Assembly: GCF_007997005.1 (NCBI RefSeq)
Contig: NZ_VOSL01000036.1
Coordinates: 62,001-126,000, forward strand
Direction of reading: 5' to 3'
Length of the DNA: 64,000 bases
Origin: Lujinxingia vulgaris
GTDB lineage: Bacteria > Myxococcota_A > Bradymonadia > Bradymonadales > Bradymonadaceae
The notes under the pieces were generated by a model. That model searched no databases and had not been told where the DNA came from. It worked only from the letters and a program-made list of their open reading frames with translations. Of this stretch, positions 50,932 to 58,575 are shown in pieces; the stretch's first letter is position 1; the number at the start of each line of letters is the position of its first letter. Made by a program: the position numbers and the translations under genes.

Positions 50932-52149
50932 CTAAAGCGAGTAGGTCTCGCAGACCAGCTCCAGCAGGGAGGTGATGTCGAGGTCCTCGCGAGCCTCACC
51001 GAGTGCGCAGGCGCAGGTCGCCGCTGTGCTCACCTGACGGGTGGCCGTGGGATGGTCGTGCAGCTGCTCGGCCACCCGCGTGGCCTGGCGGCGCGCGGCG
51101 TCGGGCTCCAGCGCGCGGTAGACGGCCTGGCCCCCGCAGCACTCCGCCTCGACACCATCAAACATCATCGCGGAGGGCTCCCCCGAGCCGAGCGCCCGCA
51201 AGAGCTTGAGGCTCGGTCCGGCGAGCGGGGCCTGGCGGGTCATCATGCAGCTGTGGTGCACCAGCAGCGCGCTCAAGTCGAGCTTCTCCGGCGGCGGGTT
51301 CTGGCTCACGGCGTCTGCCAGCACCTCCACCAGGTGGGTGGGCTTGAGGCGCTCCGGATCGCCGTGGGAGAGCTCCGGCCAGGAGCTCCCCGGATCGGCC
51401 CAGGCGCGCAGCGCCGGGCAGTCGGTATAAAGGTCGGTGAGCCCGTCGAGCGAGGGCCAGCGCTCGTTGAGGTGATGGTCCAGGGCGGGGCGGTCGCCGG
51501 TGGCGCCTAAGGGAAACCCGCAGCAGACCGGCAGGTGGTCGGGGCCGGTGCCGATAAGTCGCACCTTCTGGCCGAGCAGCCGGTGGAGCAAGCGACCCAG
51601 GCGATCGATGAGCGTCGGGTTGGATGTGAGCGTGTCGCAGTCCGGCCAGAAGCCCACGGTGCTCTCGGCGTCGAAGACCTCGGGGTCAGGGCGCCAGTCG
51701 ACCGGGTCGGCGTGGGGGCGGCTGTGGGCGGCGAAGCTCTCGCGCAGCGGGGTGAGCGAGGCCGGGATCAGCCCGGCTTCGGCCGTCTGTTCGCGTGCGC
51801 TCCACAGCGCGCGGGGCACGTCGTTGTCGTGGCGGCAAAAGGCCTGACAGCGCCGGCAACCGGTGCAATGGTAAAAGGTCTCGGCCACCTCCGGGCTTAT
51901 CGCCACGCTCTGATCGCGGGTCAGCTCCAGGAGCCGCATCATCCCCCAGGGCGTGACCGTCTCGCGCGACTCGGCCGCCGACGCCGGGCAACTAAAGCGG
52001 CACATCTTCGGGCAGTAGGTGCAGTAGGCGCTCATGCGCGAGATGTCGTTGGGGAGCGCCGCCGGCCGCACAGCCGGTGGCGCGTCGCCTTGCGGAGCCT
52101 GCGTCAGAGGGGGGGCGTCTCCCCGGGGTGGGGCGTCGTCGTGGCGCAT
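50932..52149 (-). CDS. GlcF/GlpC-like Fe-S oxidoreductase subunit
   Basis: Iron-sulfur subunit of 405 residues. An unusual Pro/Ala-rich N-terminal 36 residues precedes two 4Fe-4S sites, CTYCPKMCRFSC (about 43-54, an atypical spacing) and CTGCRRCQAFC (about 95-105). Two C-terminal Cys-rich repeats follow, as in HdrD/GlcF (PVCCGFP... and AECCGGQAV). Such subunits pass electrons from an FAD subunit to quinone. Its start ATG overlaps the GlcE-like stop by one base (TGATG). Third gene of the operon; the substrate of the complex is set by the FAD subunits. Confidence 0.85.
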   Translation of the reverse strand: MRHDDAPPRGDAPPLTQAPQGDAPPAVRPAALPNDISRMSAYCTYCPKMCRFSCPASAAESRETVTPWGMMRLLELTRDQSVAISPEVAETFYHCTGCRRCQAFCRHDNDVPRALWSAREQTAEAGLIPASLTPLRESFAAHSRPHADPVDWRPDPEVFDAESTVGFWPDCDTLTSNPTLIDRLGRLLHRLLGQKVRLIGTGPDHLPVCCGFPLGATGDRPALDHHLNERWPSLDGLTDLYTDCPALRAWADPGSSWPELSHGDPERLKPTHLVEVLADAVSQNPPPEKLDLSALLVHHSCMMTRQAPLAGPSLKLLRALGSGEPSAMMFDGVEAECCGGQAVYRALEPDAARRQATRVAEQLHDHPTATRQVSTAATCACALGEAREDLDITSLLELVCETYSL

Positions 52150-53249
52150 CAGGAAAGCTCCGTGGTGGCGGTTGAATCAAGGGGGAGGTTCTGGCGCAGC
52201 GGCCAGCGCGCGATCACCCCGGGCATGGGCACATCAAGCGGGGCGTGGTGCTCGACCACAAGCTCGACGCGATCGGGGGTAAAGGCCGTGATCGTCAGGT
52301 CGTCCACCCCCGGGGTGCTCCGATCCAGGGGCGGGTTCTGCAAGGCGCGGGCCGTACACCACAGCCCGCTTGAGCGCTCCGCGCGGCTGTGCGCGCGCCG
52401 GGCCGGGTGACGATCTTCAAGCCAGCGCCGCCGCGCCCGTAGCCCCTCCACGTCCAGATGGGCCTCGGGCAGGCGCAGGTTCGCCTCGATCCACCGGATC
52501 TGCCCCCGCAACAGGGCCCCTGGCGCGCTCAGCGCGATCTGGAGGCGCTCGGAGCTCGCCACGTAGTGAATCCACTGCCAGCGCAGCCCGGCGCGGTAGA
52601 TGGCCTCCAGAAGCGCCAGGGCCTCGTTGAGCCCGAGCCCCTCAAAGATCAGCAGCTCGCTCTCCAGAGGTCGGCGCGCGACCATCGTGGCCTCCAGGAT
52701 CGGGCCGTTGCGCCCCTCCGCGCCAATAAATAGATAACGCAGATCGGGGCCGGCCGCCTTGCGCGGCGCCGCCAGATACTCGTAGCTGCCGCTCGTCGGT
52801 GAGAAGGCGCTCAAGGCCACGCAGCCGTCGCGCACCGAGCCCATCCCGAGCGTCTTGGGTCCGGGGCGAAAGCGTGCCAGAAGGCCCCCCAGGGTCGCTG
52901 TCGAGGGCTGCAGCGCATAGCCTCCGGCCGAGAGCCCCTCGGCAAAGAGGGCGTCCTGCAGGTCGCGCCAGCGCACGCCGGCCTCCGCCTGCACAAGCCC
53001 GCTGTGGCGATCGATGGACAGGATGCGATCCATGCCCTCGGTGCGCAGCGCCACCGCGCCGGCCGGCGAATAGCGAAGATGCTGCCCGTCGCCCACCACC
53101 ACAGACGGGCGGCCGGCGGCGCGGAGCTCGCGGCAGCCCTCCATGAGCTCGCCGCTGGTGGAGACGACCCGCTCCTCCCGGGGGAGCTCAAGCCCGCGGG
53201 CCTCATAATGCTGGCGAGTGGGCGCGCTCAACGTCGTTGTCTCTCTCAC
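52149..53249 (-). CDS. GlcE-like FAD-binding oxidase subunit
   Basis: FAD-linked oxidase subunit of 366 residues with one PCMH-type FAD domain (about 30-190): PSVVVGDGQHLRYSPAG, a substrate-side VQAEAGVRWRDLQDALFAEGL, and PSTATLGGLLARFRPGPKTLGMGSVRDG. The C-terminal half is poorly conserved, as usual for GlcE. It starts at GTG overlapping the upstream stop (GTGA). In GlcDEF it works with GlcD and GlcF as a glycolate or lactate-type oxidase; here the first subunit is AGPS-like, so another hydroxy acid or an alkyl-DHAP-type ketose phosphate is possible. Confidence 0.83.
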   Translation of the reverse strand: MRETTTLSAPTRQHYEARGLELPREERVVSTSGELMEGCRELRAAGRPSVVVGDGQHLRYSPAGAVALRTEGMDRILSIDRHSGLVQAEAGVRWRDLQDALFAEGLSAGGYALQPSTATLGGLLARFRPGPKTLGMGSVRDGCVALSAFSPTSGSYEYLAAPRKAAGPDLRYLFIGAEGRNGPILEATMVARRPLESELLIFEGLGLNEALALLEAIYRAGLRWQWIHYVASSERLQIALSAPGALLRGQIRWIEANLRLPEAHLDVEGLRARRRWLEDRHPARRAHSRAERSSGLWCTARALQNPPLDRSTPGVDDLTITAFTPDRVELVVEHHAPLDVPMPGVIARWPLRQNLPLDSTATTELS

Positions 53250-54922
53250 AGGTAGACCTTCGATGGGTTGAGGATCCCGTCCGGATCGTAGGTGGACTTC
53301 AGCCCCTTAAAGAGCGGCTCGCCGCCCCGATGGTCGCGGGCGGTAAACGCCGCTTTGGAGCGCCCCACGCCGTGGTGATGGGCGATCGAGCCGCCGGCGT
53401 CGGCCACCGCCCCGAGCGCCCGGTTCCAGGTCAGCTCGTAGGTGCGCAGCGTCTGGTCGAGGTCGCTGCCGAAGCCCGCAAAGGTGAAGTAAATCGAGCA
53501 GCCCTCGGCGTAGACGTGGCTGAAGTGCGCCATGATGAAGACCTCCCGCTCCACCGCCCGGCGCACCGCCTCGTAGAGGGGCAAGACGTTCTCCCAGGTC
53601 GTGGAGACCTCCATCGTGTCGACGAAGGTGCCCGCATCAAACATCGGCGACTGCTTGTAGCTCACCGAGAAACGATTCTTCAGCCAGTGCTTGCCCGGGC
53701 CCTCGCCGAGGTCGACCCCGTAGCGCCCCAGAAGGTCAAAGGCGAAGGAGGCCTCGGCGTCGATGAGCTCGTTGTGGCCCTCAAAGCCGATGACGAGCAG
53801 GCATTGGGCGGGCACCCGCTCAGCCAGGCGGTTGATCAGCAGGGGTTGGCCCACCGCGCGGCTTAAGAGCTCCCGGGAGGCCCGGTCCACCAGGCGCTCC
53901 ACCGGCGCGGCCACCCCCAGATCCCCCAGCGTACGCTTCGCCAGGCGTCCCAGCCCCTTGAGCAGCTCGCCGGCGCTCGGGGTTGGCGAGGCGGTGGCGG
54001 GGGGGACCGTGCTCACAGGGGAGGTATTGGCTTTGCGGGCGCGTTTTCGGCCGCTGCCGGCGATCAGGCTGTCGAACTCGTCGTAGAGGCGCACCACCGC
54101 GGGCCTGAGCCCCTGCTGCATCAGCTCGCGGATGGCGTCGAGCGCGCCCTGCAGCGTCGGAAACTGAAATCCGCGGTAGAGCTGGCGGGAGGGCAAAGGC
54201 TGCAGGCGCAGAGTGGCCTCGGTGATCAGCCCCAGGGTGCCCTCGCTGCCCACAAAAAGCTGGGTGCTCTCCGGCGCCATCGCTTCGGCCGCCGCGCCCT
54301 CCCACACCCCGGGGCGGCGCACACTGGCGGCGCTGTCAATGACATCGGCGCGTCCCGTGACCACGCGCATGCTCACCACCATATCTTCGATCTTGCCGTA
54401 GAGGCTGGAGTACTGCCCGGCCGAGCGCGCCGCCAGATACCCGCCCACGCTGGAGCAGTAGAGCGAAGAGGGAAAATGACCCAGGGTCAGCCCCCGGTAG
54501 TTGAGCGCCCGCTCCATGTTCATGCCGATCAGCCCGGGCTGCGCGCGCATGATCAGCCGCTCGGCGTCGGCCTCCAGGAGCCGGTCCAAACGCTTGAGAT
54601 CGATGACGATCGCACGCTCATCGAGCGCCACCGTGCCCCCACACACCCCACTTCCCGCGCCGAAGGGGATGATGGGTGTGCCGGTTTTGCGCGCCCAGCG
54701 GACCAGCTCGACCACCTCGGCCTCGTTGGCCGGCTGCACCACCGCCGAGGGCCGATGCACGCCCAGGCGGCGCCCGCGCGTCAGGATGATGCCCCGCGGC
54801 CAGCAGTCGTTGTCGTAGGCCAGGCGATCGGGGAGCTGATAACGCACCCATTCCGCGCCGACAATCGCCTCCAGGTCGCGTTGCATGGCCGCAGAGAGGT
54901 TGGGAGCGGGGTTCAGGCTCAT
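53246..54922 (-). CDS. AGPS/GlcD-like FAD-linked oxidase
   Basis: FAD-binding oxidase of 558 residues, longer than typical GlcD (about 480). The FAD domain shows PANEAEVVELVRWARKTGTPIIPFGAGSGVCGG (about 65-95), PSSLYCSSVGGYLAARSAGQYSS and a GSEGTLGLITEATLRL segment. The C-terminal motifs HVYAEGCSIYFTF and GGSIAHHHGVG are those of alkyldihydroxyacetonephosphate synthase rather than glycolate oxidase. A Pro/Ser/Thr-rich linker lies near 300-325. It is the second gene of a coupled set (hypothetical, this one, GlcE-like, GlcF-like). An ether-lipid or hydroxy-acid dehydrogenase role is inferred; the true substrate is unknown. Confidence 0.85.
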   Translation of the reverse strand: MSLNPAPNLSAAMQRDLEAIVGAEWVRYQLPDRLAYDNDCWPRGIILTRGRRLGVHRPSAVVQPANEAEVVELVRWARKTGTPIIPFGAGSGVCGGTVALDERAIVIDLKRLDRLLEADAERLIMRAQPGLIGMNMERALNYRGLTLGHFPSSLYCSSVGGYLAARSAGQYSSLYGKIEDMVVSMRVVTGRADVIDSAASVRRPGVWEGAAAEAMAPESTQLFVGSEGTLGLITEATLRLQPLPSRQLYRGFQFPTLQGALDAIRELMQQGLRPAVVRLYDEFDSLIAGSGRKRARKANTSPVSTVPPATASPTPSAGELLKGLGRLAKRTLGDLGVAAPVERLVDRASRELLSRAVGQPLLINRLAERVPAQCLLVIGFEGHNELIDAEASFAFDLLGRYGVDLGEGPGKHWLKNRFSVSYKQSPMFDAGTFVDTMEVSTTWENVLPLYEAVRRAVEREVFIMAHFSHVYAEGCSIYFTFAGFGSDLDQTLRTYELTWNRALGAVADAGGSIAHHHGVGRSKAAFTARDHRGGEPLFKGLKSTYDPDGILNPSKVYL

Positions 54923-55551
54923 GAGTCCTCGGGGGAAAGGGGTTCGACTGCCGTGTCGAGGGCATCCGTGGGCTCAGGGCATGGCGAGTCGCCGGTGCTG
55001 CCGTCGGTGGGGGGCTTTGCCATCGCTTCAATGCCGGCGGCCAGGAGGTTGTCGGCGGCGCGCTCCACCCGCGTGAGCAGGGCGGTGAGGCGCTCGGCGG
55101 TGGCCTCGCTCTGCGGGCTCTCGCGCGAGAAAAAGGCCAGCTCCACGACCTTTGTCAGCCCGCTCTGGGCGAGCTCTTCGAGGCTTTTGAGCAGGCTGAT
55201 GCCCAGCTCATGGGTGGCCGGATCGGCGGCCACCTCCGCGCGCAGCTGGCTCATCTCTCCGAGGCTGGGAAAGGCTTTGTCGAGCGCCGGCAGCGCGTCG
55301 GCCAGCTCCGCCATCGCGCCCACGAGCTGCGCAAGTTCGTTGTCGGGCAGGCGCCACTCGCGCTCCTCGTCGGTGAGGGGGCCGAGCGTCTGCCGGCCCA
55401 GCTCCACCAGCGCGCCCGAGGCGCGTTTGGCGGCAAAAAGCGTGGGGATCCAGGCCGCTACCCGCGCCTCCAGCCGGGGCACCCGCTCCACCGCGCCCCA
55501 TACCGAGGACATCCAGTCGCCCAACCCGCCAGAATTTGAGTCGTTTGCCAC
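54919..55551 (-). CDS. Hypothetical protein coupled to the FAD oxidase operon
   Basis: Protein of 210 residues, probably mostly helical, acidic, with Leu/Ala/Glu-rich heptad-like stretches (about 95-185) that suggest a coiled coil. No Cys pair, signal peptide or catalytic motif is visible. The C-terminal 30 residues are polar and disordered. The GTG at 55551 has GGAGG five bases ahead; a TTG at 55563 is another option. Its last bases overlap the AGPS-like ATG (ATGA), so it belongs to the operon, possibly as an assembly or stabilising factor. No family recognised. Confidence 0.65.
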   Translation of the reverse strand: MANDSNSGGLGDWMSSVWGAVERVPRLEARVAAWIPTLFAAKRASGALVELGRQTLGPLTDEEREWRLPDNELAQLVGAMAELADALPALDKAFPSLGEMSQLRAEVAADPATHELGISLLKSLEELAQSGLTKVVELAFFSRESPQSEATAERLTALLTRVERAADNLLAAGIEAMAKPPTDGSTGDSPCPEPTDALDTAVEPLSPEDS

Positions 55552-55707
55552 CTTCTCCTCCAAACCCGCGCTCCGACCCTTTTAAGGGGTGGCGCTCTGA
55601 GACTCGGGATCTGTGTCACGTCGTATCAACGTGCCCACCATCGGTCAGCCCCCCCTCGCTGACAAGACTCGCCACCCGACCTGTGAACTCTCAGCTCGCC
55701 AGCAGGC

Positions 55708-56886
55708 TCAGTCGCGGCAGAGCGTGCCCATGCTGAACTGCAGGTAGTCGCCCTCCGGGAAGGCCGCCAGCGTGGGGTGATCGACGTCGGCCCCAAAGGT
55801 GCCGCTGAGCACCAGCTCGGCCCCGGCGCGCTCGCTGGCCGCCGAGACGATGTTCAAAAAACGCCCCCGATCGATGTGGCTGCTGCACGACGCGAGAGCA
55901 ATGGTAGAACCGGTGGGCATGACCTCAATCAATTTTTGGAAAATTCGCGTGTAGGCCTCGGTCGCCCGCGGCACGTCGCTGTGGCGGTGGGCGAAGCTGG
56001 GCGGGTCGCAGACGGCGACCTCAAAGGGGGCGCGCTCCGCCTCGAACTGCTCCAGGTACTCAAAGGCGTCGCAGGCCTCAAAGCCGTGGGCCGGCGCCGG
56101 GATGTGGTTGCGCTCAAAATTGCGCCGGGCGTCGGCGATCGCCGGCGCCGCCAGATCCACGGTGGTCGTGCGCGCCGCGCCCCGGGCGGCCGCCGCCAGC
56201 GAAAACGCGCCGGTATACCCAAAAAGATTGAGCAGCCGGCGCCCCACACACACCTCGGCCAGGCGGCGGCGGTTGGCGCGTTGATCGAGGAAAAAGCCCG
56301 TCTTCTGCCCCTCCATCGGGTCGACCACGTAGGTCAGCCCGCCCTCCACAAAAGTCGTCTCTGCGGGGGCCTCGCACTCCCACCACTCCGCGCGCGGGAG
56401 CTTGCCGCGGTGCAGGTTCGAGCGTTTGATCGCCCAGTGTTTGATGGGCAGGAGCTTAGTGATCGTCTGGCGCGCGGGCTTGAGCCAGCGCTCGGCGGCC
56501 AGCCCGTCGGGGCGCAGCACGGCCACATCGCCATAGATATCGCACACCAGCCCCGGTACCCGGTCGCCCTCTCCGTTGAGCAGGCGAAAGCCGTTAGTAT
56601 CGGTGGTGGGAAAGGGCCGGCGCTTGATCGCCTGGCGGATGCGCTGGTCGAGCAGGCGGTTGTCGAGCTCGGTCTGGGGGTTGCGCGTCCACAGGCGCAC
56701 GCGGATGGGGGAGGCGGGGTCGATGATGCCGCGCCCCAGCCAGGCGCCGTGGATGTCGTAGACGTCGACGGCGTCGCCGGCCTCAAGCTCGGGGTGACGG
56801 AGCGCGTCTTCGAAAATCCAGGGGTGCCCGGCGCGCAGGACATTTTCCAGGGGTTGGGTCAGATCGACGCGGGGGTAATAACGCAT
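55708..56886 (-). CDS. rlmI: RlmI-type 23S rRNA (cytosine) methyltransferase
   Basis: SAM-dependent RNA methyltransferase of 392 residues. The N-terminal PUA domain (about 5-80: LRAGHPWIFEDALRHPELEAGDAVDV) precedes a central EEHEAD-like linker and the Rossmann methyltransferase domain (about 190-392) with LLNLFGYTGAFSLAAAARGA (SAM loop), VDLAAPAI, CDPPSFA (motif IV) and LASCSSHI (motif VI). The pattern fits RlmI, which makes m5C at position 1962 of 23S rRNA; RlmK-like relatives are possible. Preceded by the 43-bp minisatellite region upstream of its start. Minus strand, not coupled to neighbours. Confidence 0.88.
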   Translation of the reverse strand: MRYYPRVDLTQPLENVLRAGHPWIFEDALRHPELEAGDAVDVYDIHGAWLGRGIIDPASPIRVRLWTRNPQTELDNRLLDQRIRQAIKRRPFPTTDTNGFRLLNGEGDRVPGLVCDIYGDVAVLRPDGLAAERWLKPARQTITKLLPIKHWAIKRSNLHRGKLPRAEWWECEAPAETTFVEGGLTYVVDPMEGQKTGFFLDQRANRRRLAEVCVGRRLLNLFGYTGAFSLAAAARGAARTTTVDLAAPAIADARRNFERNHIPAPAHGFEACDAFEYLEQFEAERAPFEVAVCDPPSFAHRHSDVPRATEAYTRIFQKLIEVMPTGSTIALASCSSHIDRGRFLNIVSAASERAGAELVLSGTFGADVDHPTLAAFPEGDYLQFSMGTLCRD

Positions 56887-57474
56887 AACTCAAAAAACTC
56901 GGAAAAAAGGGCAGATCGGGGTGGGGGCGTTTCTGGCGAGCGCGTTCCTGGCGAGAGCATGCCCCAGGTTGCCTGCGGGCGCCACCGCCGCCGGCCGCTG
57001 CCGCCTCGCGACGCTCAGCGGCGCCCGAGCTGGCGACTCGCCATCAAGCGAAGGCGCCCCGGAACGCCCGATCTGGCAAAACCACCTCAAGGGAAGGCGC
57101 CTCGGGACGCCAGATGTGCGGAGAGGAGATGAATCGAGCGTGTCCCGGGACGCCTCGGTTGGCGAAGCGCCATGAAGCGACCGTGTCCGCGGACGGCCCC
57201 CGGGGGGTAGGACCATGAAGGGACCGTGTCCCGGGACGCCTCGGCTGGCGAAGCGCCATGAAGCGACCGTGTCCGCGGACGGCCCCCGGGGGGGTAGGAC
57301 CATGAAGGGACCGTGTCCCGGGACGGCTCCGACGAGGTTCCGACCCGATTTGAGGCGTTCGCGGACGGGAGGGGAGGGGGTTCAACCCCCGAAAGGGGTA
57401 TGCCATGGCGTGTTACAACGCGCCGGCGACCCGGCGAGGCCGCCGGAGAGCGTGGCGGGTGGCGTTCGGAAGGA
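56887..57474. other. 588-base gap holding a minisatellite
   Basis: Between the rlmI start and the end of the degenerate kinase gene. Bases 57002-57346 are the tandem repeat listed separately. The flanks (56887-57001, 57347-57474) are GC-rich without gene, terminator or tRNA signature. GGGGGTTCAACCCCC at 57376-57390 is a short hairpin. Confidence 0.6.
57002..57346. repeat. 43-bp tandem repeat (minisatellite), about eight units
   Basis: Eight consecutive units of 43 bases (one has 44): 57002, 57045, 57088, 57131, 57174, 57217, 57260 and 57304 are unit starts. From 57174 two subtypes alternate: A (GTGTCCCGGGACGCC, ends CTGGCGAAGCGCCAT) and B (GTGTCCGCGGACGGCC, ends GGGGGGTAGGACCAT). A+B pairs at 57131-57216 and 57217-57303 are nearly identical, so duplication was by 86-bp pairs. 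Units to the left are more diverged. 43 is not a multiple of three, so it is not coding. Confidence 0.92.
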
Positions 57475-58509
57475 TCAGTGCAGCGTCGGCGCTGGCAAAA
57501 AGGCCGTGATAGCGTGCTGATCGCAGATCACGTCGACGGCGAACTCGGCGATGATCTCGGGCACGCGCGTGAGGTGCTCGTCCTGCTCGACGCTTCCCAC
57601 GAGCATCGGCCAGAAGGGGCCTTCGTAGGCGGCGTTGGGATCGTCGGAGCCGGTGATCGTCAGCTCCACGCCGGGGTGTTCTGCGCGGGCGCGGCGCGCA
57701 TGGAGCTCCAGGCGGCTGGCCTGCGGCCAGCGCATCAGCGCGTTGGCCACCAGATCGGCCACCAGCTGCCCGACCCGGGACGGATGCGCCCTGAGAATCG
57801 GCAGATCTTCGTCACACTGAATGCGCAGCTTTGGCCCCGGGGAGAGCGTCTGGCTTAAGACGCGCTCCTGGCGATCGAGGAGCTCGTTGAGGTCGGTCTC
57901 GGTGGGGGGCAGCCCGTCGAGCGCGGTGAGAAGTTGCAGCGCATCGACCAGGGCGATGCCCCGGCGGCAGGCTTTGAGCGCGCGCTCCAGCTGCTGTCCG
58001 TGCGGGTCCTCCTCCACCTGGTGGCGCACCAGATCCACATAACTCGCCGCGACCGTAAACACGTTGTTGAAGTCGTGGGCGATGGCCTGCGCCATGCGGC
58101 TCTGCAGGGTGGCGCGGCTAAAGGGCTGCGGCGGCACAAGCTCGCTGAGCATGGCCAGGTAGGTGGGCTCCCCCTCGTCTTCGCGCTCCAGAGGGATCAG
58201 GCGCTGGCGCGCGGCGCGGATCGGGGTGCCCGAGGCGTGCAGGTAGGTCAGGGGGCGATCGACAAAGTCGCAGCCGCCTTTTGCCAGCCGGCGGCTGGCC
58301 TGGGCGAGCTGGCGGACCGCCTCCGGGGTGAGCAGCTCGCTTGCGGAGGGGGTGGGATCTTCCAGCCCCAAGAGCTCGACCAGCGCCGGGTTGCAGACCC
58401 CCGGCGTTCCCCGGGCGTCGACCAGGTGCATCGGCCAGGGCGCGCCCAGAAAAAAGGCAGAGAAAGCCTCCGCGGAGCGGGGCAGAGCGGCAGCGGGAGC
58501 GTGGCGCAT
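57475..58509 (-). CDS. PAS-containing protein with degenerate histidine-kinase core
   Basis: Protein of 344 residues. An N-terminal PAS domain (about 10-125) precedes a HisKA-like helix with His in QAIAHDFNNVFTV (near residue 144) and a following four-helix segment. The ATPase part is incomplete: the N-box region reads LVADLVANALMRWPQ but no D-x-G-x-G or GTGLGL motif follows, and it ends in a short strand region. So it may still dimerise and accept phosphate, but ATP binding is doubtful. No receiver or membrane segment. Minus strand, with a 66-base gap from the cytochrome gene. Possibly a phosphotransfer or sensor partner. Confidence 0.75.
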   Translation of the reverse strand: MRHAPAAALPRSAEAFSAFFLGAPWPMHLVDARGTPGVCNPALVELLGLEDPTPSASELLTPEAVRQLAQASRRLAKGGCDFVDRPLTYLHASGTPIRAARQRLIPLEREDEGEPTYLAMLSELVPPQPFSRATLQSRMAQAIAHDFNNVFTVAASYVDLVRHQVEEDPHGQQLERALKACRRGIALVDALQLLTALDGLPPTETDLNELLDRQERVLSQTLSPGPKLRIQCDEDLPILRAHPSRVGQLVADLVANALMRWPQASRLELHARRARAEHPGVELTITGSDDPNAAYEGPFWPMLVGSVEQDEHLTRVPEIIAEFAVDVICDQHAITAFLPAPTLH

Positions 58510-58575
58510 GGAAAGCCTCGGAGGTCAGGGGCCGTGCGGTGGTGCGATCGGCGCAATTCCTCTAAAGCTAAGCAC

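Noticed and set aside
57002-57346. Possible CRISPR array
   Set aside because: The units are contiguous 43-mers with gradual divergence and no unique spacers; no cas genes are present.
57370-57410. T-arm-like GGGGGTTCAACCCCC as part of a tRNA
   Set aside because: The loop is five, not seven bases, and no acceptor, D or anticodon arm fits around it.
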